Assembly (NCBI RefSeq): GCF_000981385.1
Contig: NZ_LATZ01000120.1
Location: 186,001 to 250,000 of the forward strand
Origin: Bacillus sp. SA1-12
Lineage (GTDB): Bacteria > Bacillota > Bacilli > Bacillales > Bacillaceae
Reading direction: 5' to 3'
Length of the DNA: 64,000 bases
Shown here: one piece after another, positions 25,534-34,160 of the stretch
Position numbering within the stretch: position 1 is the stretch's first letter
How the letters are laid out: the number at the start of each line of letters is the position of its first letter
Program-made: the position numbers and the translations under genes
The notes under the pieces: generated by a model
The model's input: only the letters and a program-made list of their open reading frames with translations
Databases searched by the model: none
What the model was told of the DNA's origin: nothing

Positions 25534-26716
25534 TTACTTACTGATTAATATTCCATTGGTTTTTCTCTCAAACTGAATTCCATTTAAAAGCATTACTGCC
25601 CCAATTAAAATGACACTAGATGCTCCTATCAATACAGTATTAAAATTATGAGTGATTGACGATAAGACTCCAGCAAGGAGGGGTCCTATCAACTGTAAAA
25701 TAGCAAATATAGCGGTCAGAATGCCGATAGTTCGACTACTATTAGATGGGTTTATTTCCAGTCCTAATGTGGTAGCAAGTGTAGTGATACCCATAAACGT
25801 TGCTCCAAATAATAAAGCACTTATGATAAAACTAGTTTTTGAGATCCAAAAAGCTGGAATCGCCATCCCAAAGGATTGCATTGCCATTGCAAGAACTAAG
25901 GATTTAACGTATCCCCTTTTTTTAGCAAGTAAAGACCAAATGAGACAGGATGGAATGGCAGACAAACCAACAAACATCCAAACTAAGGTAGCATCTTTAT
26001 GAAAATATGAGGTCTTTTCAGCAATAGATACGATAAACGTGCCTGTAACAATGTAACCCAATCCTTCTAATCCATACGCAATAATCAACCAGATGAGCCA
26101 TTTATTAGGGGGGGATTGTGTAATTTCTTGTTTGGTTTTCATCTCAACTGAGTTTGAATGATCATCTAGCCAGGTCCATACGAAGAAAACGAGGATTCCA
26201 CTTACAACAGCCTAGTCCCATCCAAGTTCCTTCCCACTGATATAAATGGTTTAAACTCGGAATTAGTAGATTGGATAAACAGATACCCAAACCTACCCCG
26301 CCATAGAATAAGCCCGACAAGCTAATTTTGTTTATAGTTGAAAGTTTATCAAACACGATACCGGAAGCTAGGATCAAGACATAAGCACTGGACACCCCTG
26401 ATAGAAATCGGAGTACATACCAAAATAAATGAGAGTAGGTTAGTCCCATAAAAGCAGTGGTTAAGATACTGATGATTAGACTTATTCTTAAGGAAATCAA
26501 TCTATATTTCTTCAAAGGAAAAGCACCTGCTAAAATTGCTCCAAGCAAATAACCTGCGTAATTACTGGATGCTATATAACCTGCAACCGTATTAGAAAAA
26601 GAAAGGTTTTTTTGCATGAGTGGAAGAATGGGTGTATATGCAAATCTGCCAATCCCCATAGCAATGATTAAAGACAATATTCCTCCTATTAAAAATAGAT
26701 ATAGTTGTTTCTTCAA
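25534..26716 (-). pseudogene. YbfB/YjiJ-family MFS transporter, frameshifted
   Basis: A single MFS gene of about 394 codons split in two frames. The N-terminal part (26716 to about 26212) covers helices 1-6 with IGRFAYTPILPLMQ and NYAGYLLGAILAG. The C-terminal part (from about 26210, continuing AVVSGILVFFVWTWLDDHSN) covers helices 7-12 and ends at 25534. Loss of one base near 26210-26213 in the GGACTAGGCTGTT context explains the shift. Either a recent pseudogene or a sequencing error; the rest is well preserved. Divergent from the LysR gene. Confidence 0.8.
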
Positions 26717-26842
26717 ATTAAAACCCCCAATAAATAAATTATATTTAAAGCATATCTTTTTTTTGGTATATTGAATAATACATAAAACTGATATTTGCTA
26801 TCAGTCAATCAGATAACAAAAAGGAAGATGAGGAGGACTTTT

Positions 26843-27703
26843 ATGGATTTGCATTCATTAAAAATTTTCCAAACGGTTGCAAAATTGGGGAGTATTTCGC
26901 ATGCAGCAAGAGAACTTCAATATGCACAGTCCAATATCACGATGAAAATACAGCAGTTGGAATCGGATCTTCAAACAACCCTATTTTACAGACATAATCG
27001 AGGCACTGCATTAACTGCCAAAGGAATCATGTTGCTAACATACTCTGAAAAAATATTCGATCTTGTAGAAGAAACTAAAAATGCAATGACTGATGATCAA
27101 ACACCAAGAGGTCCATTAGTCATTGGTTCAATGGAAACAACTGCAGCAGTTCGTTTACCAGTACTATTTTCAAAGTATCATAAAGACTTTCCGGAGGTTG
27201 ATTTGACTTTAAAAACAGGACCTACCAAACAAAATATTCAGGCAGTTCTTCAGTATGAAATTGATGGGGCATTTGTAGCTGGACCTATAAATCACCCTGA
27301 TCTTATTCAAAAAGAAGTTTTCGAAGAGGAACTAGTTCTTATTACGGATACTGTTCATCCTCCTATATCTTCTATTAAAGATATTCAAACAAAGGCAATA
27401 CTTGTATCTCATATGGGATGTGCTTATCGGGAAATGCTTGAACATTTGTTTTACCAAGAGAAGATAATACCCAATAAGATAATGGAATTTGGCACAATAG
27501 ATGGGATCATCGGTTGCGTATCTGCGGGTCTAGGTATAAGTCTGCTCCCTAACAGTGCTATTGCAAAACAAGTACAAGCAGGAACTCTTAGACAGCATTC
27601 ATTACCCATCCCATATGGAAAAGTCAAAACAATGTTCATTTACCGAAAAGAAAAGTATTTATCAGCGTCTTTAATAAAATTTATTGATATGTTAAGCGAT
27701 TAG
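26843..27703 (+). CDS. LysR-family transcriptional regulator
   Basis: 286 aa, with an N-terminal winged helix (MDLHSLKIFQTVAKLGSISHAARELQYAQSNITMKIQQLE) and a C-terminal substrate-binding domain (about 90-280). The ATG at 26843 follows GAGGAGGAC; upstream in-frame codons lack a ribosome binding site. It is divergent from the MFS and nitronate monooxygenase genes, the classic arrangement for LysR control of the neighbouring operon; the effector is unknown. Confidence 0.88.
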   Translation: MDLHSLKIFQTVAKLGSISHAARELQYAQSNITMKIQQLESDLQTTLFYRHNRGTALTAKGIMLLTYSEKIFDLVEETKNAMTDDQTPRGPLVIGSMETTAAVRLPVLFSKYHKDFPEVDLTLKTGPTKQNIQAVLQYEIDGAFVAGPINHPDLIQKEVFEEELVLITDTVHPPISSIKDIQTKAILVSHMGCAYREMLEHLFYQEKIIPNKIMEFGTIDGIIGCVSAGLGISLLPNSAIAKQVQAGTLRQHSLPIPYGKVKTMFIYRKEKYLSASLIKFIDMLSD

Positions 27704-27756
27704 GTGGATTTGTCAGGATTATTGTTACAACAAAAATGATAAAATCACAGAATAAA

Positions 27757-27780
27757 TAAGGCTGTTCCGACAGTCTTTTT
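27757..27780 (+). terminator. Terminator of the LysR gene
   Basis: GGCTGT-TCCG-ACAGTC followed by T5. Confidence 0.75.
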
Positions 27781-27870
27781 CATATTTAGTAAAAAGTTTG
27801 TGAAATATTGTACTAAAAGTTAACTGGTAGCTAATGTTGAAGATCCAGCTGCCATTTGGTGTTTTTTTTA

Positions 27871-27898
27871 TTGAACTAAATTTGCAGATTACTTCAAG
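27871..27898. repeat. Cassette-like repeat copy
   Basis: T8-ATTGAACTAAATTTGCAG-ATTACTTCAA: recognisable but degenerate copy of the TTGAACTAAC / GTTAGTTCAA motif. Confidence 0.5.
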
Positions 27899-27994
27899 AT
27901 ATTGGGTATATTAAGAGGTGATTAAAAAATGGCTAATGAAAAGTTAATGAGCAAGTAGTGAATAAGATCATCGATAAATAATGGAGTGATAGAA

Positions 27995-28132
27995 TTGCCA
28001 TATTCACATGTTCAGCTGCCGGATGGGAATGATCAGCGGTGTAATCATTGTGAAAGATGCAAAGGAGGAAGTAAAAGTTCCATAAAGAAGATGCTGTATG
28101 AAGTGGGGATAGCTGGTTTTAAAAATAGTTAG
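27995..28132 (+). CDS. Possible small Cys-containing protein, 45 aa
   Basis: TTG start preceded by GGAGTGATAGAA. The product begins MPYSHVQLPDGNDQRCNHCE, contains CNHCERC (zinc-ribbon-like spacing) and ends in a basic tail. No family recognised; it could be a fragment of a larger gene. Confidence 0.3.
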   Translation: MPYSHVQLPDGNDQRCNHCERCKGGSKSSIKKMLYEVGIAGFKNS

Positions 28133-28141
28133 AAAATCCAT

Positions 28142-28274
28142 TTGACAGTCGATCTACTACGTGTTACGATATACCTGTAGTAGGTCACACTGAATACCAG
28201 CACCACTGAATAGTGGGAAAGCAATTAAATTTTTTGGAGATATAGTTGACACCCCTACTACTCGGTGTTACAAT
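28142..28274 (+). promoter_or_regulatory. Two duplicated promoters upstream of padR
   Basis: P1 is TTGACA (28142) - 17 - TACGAT (28165). P2 is TTGACA (28246) - 17 - TACAAT (28269). Spacers and downstream sequences are related (CTACTAC/CTACTACTC-GGTGTTAC...TGTART-A), so one is a copy of the other. In P1 CTACTAC and GTAGTAG flank the -10 as an inverted repeat, a likely PadR operator. Confidence 0.72.
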
Positions 28275-28360
28275 GTACTTGTAATAAGCAATACTGAATA
28301 GCGTGACTCTCAGAAGCTATTCGGTAAAAATTCGCCTCAGTACTATGTAATACTGAATAT
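28275..28360 (+). promoter_or_regulatory. Repeated ACTGAATA boxes in the padR leader
   Basis: The motif GTAATACTGAATA or close variants occurs at about 28184 (CACACTGAATA), 28287 (CAATACTGAATA) and 28348 (TAATACTGAATA), and again before the ABC genes near 29226 (TAATACAGATTA). Probably binding sites of the cassette's own PadR regulator. Confidence 0.5.
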
Positions 28361-28399
28361 AAGTCAGACAAAATAGAGGAGGTAAAGGAGGTTCTAAAC

Positions 28400-28720
28400 A
28401 TGGAAAATTTAACTGAAATGCTGAAGGGTTCGCTGGAAGGCTGCGTCCTGGAAATCATCAGCCGCCATGAAACCTATGGCTACGAGATTACCCGCCGCCT
28501 GAACGAACTTGGGTTTACAGAAGTTGTGGAAGGGACGGTCTACACCATCCTCGTGCGATTAGAAAAGAAAAAACTAGTGAACATAGAAAAGAAACCATCA
28601 GATATGGGGCCGCCACGTAAGTTTTACTCACTTAATGAGGCTGGCAGGCAGGAACTTGAATTGTTTTGGAAAAAATGGGATTTTGTATCTTCAAAAATCA
28701 ATGTCTTAAAGTCAACCTAG
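28400..28720 (+). CDS. PadR-family transcriptional regulator
   Basis: 106 aa. PadR winged helix: LKGSLEGCVLEIISRHETYGYEITRRL, then VVEGTVYTILVRLEKKKLV and the PPRKFYSLNEAG beta-wing, with a short C-terminal helix. Typical local repressor of multidrug ABC exporters, lifted by the drug. RBS AAAGGAGG. First gene of PadR-DUF1048-ABC ATPase-permease. Codon use in the first 50 codons is GC-richer than in the surrounding backbone. Confidence 0.9.
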   Translation: MENLTEMLKGSLEGCVLEIISRHETYGYEITRRLNELGFTEVVEGTVYTILVRLEKKKLVNIEKKPSDMGPPRKFYSLNEAGRQELELFWKKWDFVSSKINVLKST

Positions 28721-28791
28721 CTTCATAAGATATTCCGTCCGATATTTTTGGAGTGACTTATTCAGCTTTATAAAAAAGGAGGAAAAATAAC

Positions 28792-29133
28792 ATGATGGAA
28801 ATGTTCAAAAAAATGATTGGTGATAAAAAAGAGTATAAGATGATGATGGCACGGGTTGAAGCCCTGCCAGAGGACTACCAGTTTGTCTTTAAGAAAATTC
28901 AAAACTACATGTGGAATTTCTCAGCGGGCAACGGGATGGATATGATGCACATGCAGTATGAATTAATCGAGTTGTTCGAAGCCGGAGCAGCGGAAGGAAG
29001 ACAAGTGCTGGAAATCACTGGGGACGACGTGGCGTCCTTTGCTGACGAACTGGTGGCGAACGCTAAAACTTATGTCGCCAAGTATCGTGAAGATTTAAAT
29101 CAGAGTATCATGAAGCGTTTGGGAAAAAAATAA
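28792..29133 (+). CDS. DUF1048-family protein
   Basis: 113 aa, helical and acidic. The DUF1048 pattern MFKKMIGDKKEYKMMMARVEALPEDY and FAAGAAEGRxVLEITGxDVAxFADEL-like core (FEAGAAEGRQVLEITGDDVASFADEL) are present. DUF1048 proteins regularly sit between a PadR regulator and an ABC drug exporter, as here. Molecular role unknown. RBS AAGGAGGAAAAATAAC before ATG. Confidence 0.88.
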   Translation: MMEMFKKMIGDKKEYKMMMARVEALPEDYQFVFKKIQNYMWNFSAGNGMDMMHMQYELIELFEAGAAEGRQVLEITGDDVASFADELVANAKTYVAKYREDLNQSIMKRLGKK

Positions 29134-29405
29134 ATTCAATTGATAATACCGACTGATTAGCAGGTTACAAATGTGAATTGCCGCCTTAGCTATTCAGTTA
29201 TATTTTTAACTCGGTAATAAGTAATACAGATTATCAGTCAGACTAACTAGAAGAGTATAGGCAATCTAGCTCCGCAATGAGATCGATCGGATCATTACTC
29301 AGCTTTGGCTGATCACAAGCAACATGTTTGTTTATCAGACAAAGCTCCGAAATTTCCGGAACTCGCAAGCGGCCTTGCTGCACTATTTATAAGGAGGAAA
29401 AAAAT
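29134..29405 (+). other. Intergenic leader before the ABC transporter genes
   Basis: No ORF of interest. Contains GGTAATAAGTAATACAGATTA (29213-29233), related to the ACTGAATA boxes upstream of padR. This suggests a separate, co-regulated promoter for the ABC genes. Confidence 0.4.
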
Positions 29406-30167
29406 ATGAGCAATGCAGCGATTTCTGTAAAAGGGTTAAAAAAATCCTTTAAAGACAAGGAAGTATTAAAGGGAGTGGATTTTGAGGTGCGGCGTGGTGA
29501 AATTTTCGCACTGTTGGGCTCAAATGGAGCGGGCAAGACGACGACGGTCAACATCCTCTCGACACTTATGAAGCCCGATGGCGGCGAAGCAGGTATTTGC
29601 GGCTTTGACGTCCAGCGTCAACCGGATCATGTTCGCCAAAAAATCAGCCTGACAGGGCAGTTCGCAGCTTTAGACGGCATGCTCACCGGGCGGGAAAACC
29701 TGATGATGATCGCCAAGTTGCGGGGAGTTTCCAAGCCCGCTCAAGTCGCCGACAATCTGCTTGCAAGATTCAGCCTGACCGATGCGGCCAACCGCCGAGC
29801 GGATAAGTATTCCGGCGGGATGAAGCGCCGGCTTGACATTGCGATGAGCCTGATCGGTACGCCAGCAGTCATTTTTCTCGACGAACCGACGACAGGGCTT
29901 GACCCCGAAGCTCGGATTGAAGTCTGGGATACCGTGAAGGAGCTTGCTGGCGGCGGCACGACCATCTTGCTGACGACCCAGTACCTGGAGGAAGCCGAAC
30001 AACTGGCAGACCGTATCGCCATCCTGCATGGCGGAAAAATCATTACGACTGGTACCCTTACCGAACTCAAAGAGATGTTCCCGCCAGCGAAAGTGGAGTA
30101 CATCGAGAAGCAGCCGACATTGGAGGAAATTTTCCTCGCGATCATCGGCAAAAAGGAGGAGATGTAA
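29406..30167 (+). CDS. ABC exporter ATPase subunit (DrrA-like)
   Basis: 253 aa. Walker A LLGSNGAGKTTTVN (about 36-49), Q-loop LTGQFAALDG, signature YSGGMKRRLDIAMSLIG (about 137-153), Walker B VIFLDEPTTGLDP (about 158-170), H-loop substitution LLTTQYLEEA (Gln in place of His, as in DrrA-type drug exporters). The start at 29406 follows AAGGAGG. One base separates the stop from the permease start. Clearly GC-richer than the neighbouring backbone, pointing to transfer from a higher-GC Firmicute. Confidence 0.92.
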   Translation: MSNAAISVKGLKKSFKDKEVLKGVDFEVRRGEIFALLGSNGAGKTTTVNILSTLMKPDGGEAGICGFDVQRQPDHVRQKISLTGQFAALDGMLTGRENLMMIAKLRGVSKPAQVADNLLARFSLTDAANRRADKYSGGMKRRLDIAMSLIGTPAVIFLDEPTTGLDPEARIEVWDTVKELAGGGTTILLTTQYLEEAEQLADRIAILHGGKIITTGTLTELKEMFPPAKVEYIEKQPTLEEIFLAIIGKKEEM

Positions 30168-30917
30168 TTGAAAAGCAAAACAGGGGTATTACTAGGACGT
30201 TTAATGCGCAACATTATGCGCAGCCCGGATACGATTATTACGGTGGCGATTACGCCGATTATGATGATGCTGCTGTTTGTCTATGTATTTGGCGGTGCCA
30301 TAGAGACAGGTACGGACAACTACGTCAATTATTTATTGCCGGGAATCTTGCTGATGGCTATCGCATCCGGAGTCGCTTACACTTCCGTACGGTTGTTTAC
30401 GGATGTAAAGAGCGGGCTGATGGCGCGTTTCATTACCATGCCCATCAAGCGCTCGTCGGTATTGTGGGCTCACGTGTTGACTTCGCTTGTTTCCAATGCG
30501 CTTACTCTCGTAGTGGTTATTCTCGTTGCGCTCTTGATGGGCTTCCGTTCCAGTGCTGATATCCTGGATTGGCTCGCGGTAGCTGGGATACTCGGGCTGT
30601 TTACGCTGGCGCTGACATGGCTGGCGGTCATTCCCGGCTTGACAGCAGGATCTATGGAAGGGGCGACAGCCTACTCGTACCCGCTGATTTTTCTGCCGTT
30701 TATCAGTTCGGCCTTTGTCCCCACCGAAACCATGCCTAAAATTGTCCGTGCGTTCGCTGAGAACCAGCCCGTGACTTCAATCGTGAATGCAATTCGTGCC
30801 CTCTTGTATGAAGGGCCAGTTGGCAACGATATCTGGATCGCGCTTGCCTGGTGTGTCGGCATCATGGTCATCGCTTACTTCTTCGCCAGTAAATCATTTA
30901 AACGCCAGTTAGGGTAA
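30168..30917 (+). CDS. ABC-2 type exporter permease (DrrB-like)
   Basis: 249 aa with six membrane helices: IITVAITPIMMMLLFVYVFGGAI, YLLPGILLMAIASGVAY, LVSNALTLVVVILVALLMGF, LAVAGILGLFTLALTWLAVIPG, YPLIFLPFISSAFVP and a C-terminal helix. The conserved NYLLPGI and FISSAFVPxExMPxxxRxFAExxPxT segment (FISSAFVPTETMPKIVRAFAENQPVTSIVNAIRAL) identifies the ABC-2 drug/antibiotic export family. Translationally coupled to the ATPase. Same raised GC content as the ATPase gene. Confidence 0.92.
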   Translation: MKSKTGVLLGRLMRNIMRSPDTIITVAITPIMMMLLFVYVFGGAIETGTDNYVNYLLPGILLMAIASGVAYTSVRLFTDVKSGLMARFITMPIKRSSVLWAHVLTSLVSNALTLVVVILVALLMGFRSSADILDWLAVAGILGLFTLALTWLAVIPGLTAGSMEGATAYSYPLIFLPFISSAFVPTETMPKIVRAFAENQPVTSIVNAIRALLYEGPVGNDIWIALAWCVGIMVIAYFFASKSFKRQLG

Positions 30918-30977
30918 GTACACCATCTGTTCGGTGTCTCGTGGAACTAAATCTTCCGAATTATAATATATATTTGG

Positions 30978-31005
30978 AAAAGCACGGAAACATTTTCCGT
31001 GCTTT
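30978..31005 (+). terminator. Terminator of the ABC cassette
   Basis: AAAGCACGG / CCGTGCTTT with a short loop, then TAATTATTTG. Confidence 0.75.
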
Positions 31006-31387
31006 AATTATTTGTCATGTTCTAAATGTAACTATTGTCGAAATAACACCTTCATGGTATTCAAAAATCGTGCGCAATTTTGCAATATGAATTGTCCTTT
31101 TATTTCATTTAATGAAAAAGGACTTTTAAACAAAAATGGACAAAAAAGGTTTATTAGTGTGAGTTTGTGAAGAAATATATTTAAAGTAGAGGATGCAATA
31201 ATTTTAGAATAAAATGGGTTGCTGCGGCAGCCTTTTTTAATTATGTTGAGTAATAATTGATAGAATTCTTAGAGATGAAATTGGTTTGGGTAAAGCTATT
31301 TGACTAAAATGTGCTTACCTTCAATAAGAAGGAAGTTTGTTATGTGGCATTTGACGTAAATTGCGTCGTAAGTGTGTGGCTTACAGT
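31006..31387. other. Intergenic, hairpins only
   Basis: No credible ORF. A GTCCTTTT...AAAAAGGAC hairpin (about 31096-31122) and a GGTTGCTGCGGCAGCCTTTTTT terminator-like unit at 31217-31238, followed by a poor cassette-repeat copy. Confidence 0.5.
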
Positions 31388-31834
31388 TTAATTCTTTTTA
31401 TTCTTACAAAAATAAAAGTGCCACCGGGTAGCCAAACAAGCAAAAATATAATAAATTGCAGACCACCATAGCTTCCAACCCTTATATACGACGTACCCAC
31501 AATAGCTGGATAAGATTTCATAAGTCACGGAGATAATAACCCAGAACAATAGATAGTAAATAAATTTTTTCTTATTATTTGGCATGAAGTTTACATACAG
31601 TATTCCAAATGTAGCAGGCAAAGTTGTTTGTATAAATAAATCATATGGTTGAGGTCCGGGATCCATTAAATCATATAAGTCTAAAATATCACCAAGAAAT
31701 ATATCACTCCAAAGCACAACAAGAGTAACAAATATCCATGTTAAATAAATTTCACGTCGATTTAGTTTAATGGGTGCAAACAGAATTATAAGAGAATTAA
31801 TAATCAAGGAAGTAATAGTGAATACGTAGACCAT
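31388..31834 (-). CDS. CBO0543-type membrane protein
   Basis: 148 aa with four or five helices (VFTITSLIINSLIILFA, IYLTWIFVTLVVLWSDIF, TTLPATFGILYVNFMP, FIYYLLFWVIISVTYEIL). The pattern fits CBO0543-family small membrane proteins, common in Bacillus and Clostridium and of unknown role (GDILDLYD, SxxYExLSxxxGxxxYKGWxxxWS-like end ILSSYCGYVVYKGWKLWWSA). Single gene, convergent with the ABC cassette. Confidence 0.65.
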   Translation of the reverse strand: MVYVFTITSLIINSLIILFAPIKLNRREIYLTWIFVTLVVLWSDIFLGDILDLYDLMDPGPQPYDLFIQTTLPATFGILYVNFMPNNKKKFIYYLLFWVIISVTYEILSSYCGYVVYKGWKLWWSAIYYIFACLATRWHFYFCKNKKN

Positions 31835-32148
31835 TATGATGCCCCTAGTAAAGTTAGTTAGCTACAAAAGTAGTGATTATATATATACTTTGAAAAACTT
31901 AGTGATACTATTCAGAGATTAAAGCCTAATTGTTTCACAATTCGCTTAAATTGCGAACTAAAAATAAGTTTGATTTTGACTACGGTACAGGTCTGAGAAA
32001 TTCATCTATAAATTCCAAGAATAGAAAATAAACCAAAAGACTAATTGGACAAAAATTTTTTTGTTCCATTAAACGTGCAATTTAGTTTAAAAAGGATTTA
32101 AAGGCAATTTATCGAATTAGAAGAAAAAATGAAGAATAATAGGTGAAA
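31835..32148. other. Intergenic, nothing recognised
   Basis: AT-rich promoter region between two divergent genes; no repeat or ORF of interest seen. Confidence 0.5.
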
Positions 32149-32955
32149 ATGATGAGTGAAATAATTAAATACTACAATCAATTTGATGAGTGGGGAAGGC
32201 TGGATCGGGAACCGATAGAATTTCAAGTAAATTGGCACTATATTAAAAAATATATGCCAAAAACGGGAGATGTGCTGGATAATGGTGCTGGACCAGGAAA
32301 ATATTCAATGAAATTAGCTAAAGAAGGTTACAATGTGACATTGGCTGATTTAACACCAAGATTAGTGGATATTGCAAGGAGTAAAGCAATTGACCTTAAT
32401 TTAACTCATAAATTTAAAGATTTCTTAGTAGCCGATGCAAGAGAACTAAGTATGTTAGAGGATGAACAGTTTGATGCTTCATTGATGCTCGGCCCAATGT
32501 ATCATTTGCAAGAAGAAAAGAACCGAATTAAAGCAGTCAATGAGTTGAGAAGGGTTATAAAAAAAGGCGGGCTCATATTTGTGGCGTTTATGCCCAGAAT
32601 AAGGCATATTTTTAACTCTCTTTTATTTCCTGAGAATTGGAAACCTAACAATAATATGGAAACAATTAACCAATTTTCGAAAACAGGTTGTTTCAACCAC
32701 TCAGACGAAGGGCGTTTTACTGGAGCTTATTATTTTAATATTGAAGAAATCAAGCCATTTATGGAGTCACAAGGCTTTGACAGTCTGGAATTATTAGGTT
32801 CGAATGTTGCGGCAATTTTAAATAAAAATAGTTGGGACTATTGGAAAGACAAAGGGGAAGAAGAAAATGTAATGAAACTAATTATCGATCATGCAACCGA
32901 TCCTTATATTCTTGGGATTTCAACTCACTTGCTTTACATTGGAAGGAAAAAGTAG
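32149..32955 (+). CDS. Class I SAM-dependent methyltransferase
   Basis: 268 aa. SAM motif I VLDNGAGPGKYSMKLAKEG (about 43-61), then VTLADLTPRLVDIA, DFLVADARELSML, and DASLMLGPMYHL (about 107-118). Similar to small-molecule methyltransferases with the GPMYHL motif; substrate unknown. The first start in frame is GTG (32143); ATG at 32149 gives better spacing to AGGTG. Monocistronic. Confidence 0.82.
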   Translation: MMSEIIKYYNQFDEWGRLDREPIEFQVNWHYIKKYMPKTGDVLDNGAGPGKYSMKLAKEGYNVTLADLTPRLVDIARSKAIDLNLTHKFKDFLVADARELSMLEDEQFDASLMLGPMYHLQEEKNRIKAVNELRRVIKKGGLIFVAFMPRIRHIFNSLLFPENWKPNNNMETINQFSKTGCFNHSDEGRFTGAYYFNIEEIKPFMESQGFDSLELLGSNVAAILNKNSWDYWKDKGEEENVMKLIIDHATDPYILGISTHLLYIGRKK

Positions 32956-33037
32956 ACCTATTTTTTATTCTTCTTATGCCAACAGATCTTTCATTCTACA
33001 TAAGTGTTTTTGAAGATTTACATAGGGGAAATTTAAA

Positions 33038-33106
33038 TGAATGATGTTATGGAATTAAGAAGATTAGTAGGAAATAGACCATTAATACTATCGGAAAAGG
33101 CTAATT
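33038..33106 (+). pseudogene. N-terminal fragment of a Nudix hydrolase
   Basis: AGGGGAAA precedes an ATG. The 22 codons read MNDVMELRRLVGNRPLILSE then KAN and stop. The opening LRxxVGxRPLIL is the usual start of Bacillus ADP-ribose/Nudix hydrolases; nothing further of that gene follows. Confidence 0.45.
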
Positions 33107-33168
33107 GAAGAATGATATTTCCTAATAGAGTTTGTCATGGTTTAGAGATGGGGGCAAGGGAGATTATA

Positions 33169-33431
33169 ATGAACCGTCATAATATCAAACAATATTTGTT
33201 TACATTTGGAACTTTAACATTTTTATTTATGTCTATTTATAGCTTTTACGATGTAGATTGGCGTAATGAGACCTTAAATAATGCAAAATCATTTATTGCA
33301 CCATTGGGTATGCTGATGATTATGCAAATATTGGGTGGTCTAATCCAGCCTTAGAAAATAAAGGATGGATACTTATCTCTCTTGCAATCATTAGTAGTCT
33401 CATAATTTATAATTGGTTAACGGGTGGATGA
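33169..33431 (+). pseudogene. Small membrane protein, frameshifted
   Basis: Start ATG 33169 after GGAGATTATA. The first frame gives 61 residues with two helices (YLFTFGTLTFLFMSIYSFYDV, IAPLGMLMIMQILGG). A one-base shift near 33337 joins it to NPALENKGWILISLAIISSLIIYNWLTGG, a third helix that ends at 33431. The combined product of about 87 aa looks like one small membrane protein. Whether the shift is real cannot be judged here. Confidence 0.55.
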
Positions 33432-33541
33432 AATTTTTTCAATTCCTTTTTCAACTGCCCTTTTGGACAGCTACTTATTTACGTAAAGGGCAGGTTAATG
33501 GAATCTATCAGTATCAATGTAGTTTTAGGGGGATAATTAAT

Positions 33542-33988
33542 ATGTTTATCGTAAATGTTGAAGGTGCTATAAGGAAAAATGATAAGTGGTTAATTATTGA
33601 AAGAAGTAAAAAAGAGGAACATGCAGGTGGTCTGCTTTCTCTTGTTGGAGGTAAGGTAGATGGAGAAGGAAATTCATCAAATATATTAGAAAGAACTATA
33701 AAGCGTGAAATTATAGAAGAAGTCGGAGTGAAAGTAATTGACAAGGTATATTACGTGCACAGTAAATCTTTTGTAACAGACAAAGGTGAAAATGTAGTAG
33801 ATATTGTTTTTCTTTGCGAATATGAATCAGGTGAAGCATTTCCTAAAAGTCCTGATGAGGTAGAAGAGGTCTTATGGTTAACGACTGAAGAAATACTAAA
33901 CCACCCCAATTCGACTATTTATTTAAAGGAAAGTATTAAACTTGCTGAGGATATGATTTCAATTCTACATAACTACATATGCATTTAA
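33542..33988 (+). CDS. Nudix hydrolase
   Basis: 148 aa, MutT-like fold. The Nudix box is recognisable as GGKVDGEGNSSNILERTIKR followed by EIIEEVGV (about 37-64), with the REIIEEVG core intact and a few extra residues before it, as seen in some Bacillus members. Hydrolyses a nucleoside diphosphate derivative; substrate unknown. The ATG at 33542 is chosen for AGGGGGATAATTAAT; the open frame from 33413 overlaps the preceding gene. A terminator and a cassette repeat follow. Confidence 0.83.
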   Translation: MFIVNVEGAIRKNDKWLIIERSKKEEHAGGLLSLVGGKVDGEGNSSNILERTIKREIIEEVGVKVIDKVYYVHSKSFVTDKGENVVDIVFLCEYESGEAFPKSPDEVEEVLWLTTEEILNHPNSTIYLKESIKLAEDMISILHNYICI

Positions 33989-33996
33989 TGGTGAGA

Positions 33997-34034
33997 GTCC
34001 TGCTGTTGCAGGCTTTTTTATTGAGCTAATGGGT
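33997..34034 (+). terminator. Terminator plus cassette-like repeat
   Basis: CCTGC-TGTT-GCAGG, T7, then ATTGAGCTAATGGG, the left half of the recurrent motif. Confidence 0.7.
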
Positions 34035-34100
34035 ATTTTTCTATATGATTCAAACTACAAATATAAGACTTTAACGGTTGAATGATAAGGTTCCTATCAT

Positions 34101-34154
34101 AAGCAACTCTACAGTTGCTTATGCTTGACAAGCAACCGTAGAGTTGCTTATACT
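34101..34154 (+). promoter_or_regulatory. Promoter and paired operators of the ArsR-type gene
   Basis: TTGACA (34125-34130) - 18 bases - TATACT (34149-34154). Two palindromes: AAGCAACT-CTAC-AGTTGCTT (34101-34120) upstream, and AGCAAC-CGTAGA-GTTGCT (34131-34148) filling the spacer exactly. The start ATG is six bases after the -10, so transcripts should be leaderless. Confidence 0.78.
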
Positions 34155-34160
34155 CAATAT

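Noticed and set aside
29670..30214. Two long minus-strand ORFs opposite the ABC ATPase gene
   Set aside because: Shadows of the GC-rich ATPase gene, which has every ABC motif; no ribosome binding sites on the minus strand.
28400..30917. Bacteriocin or lantibiotic immunity/export cluster
   Set aside because: There is no precursor peptide or modification gene; PadR-DUF1048-ABC is a standard drug efflux set.
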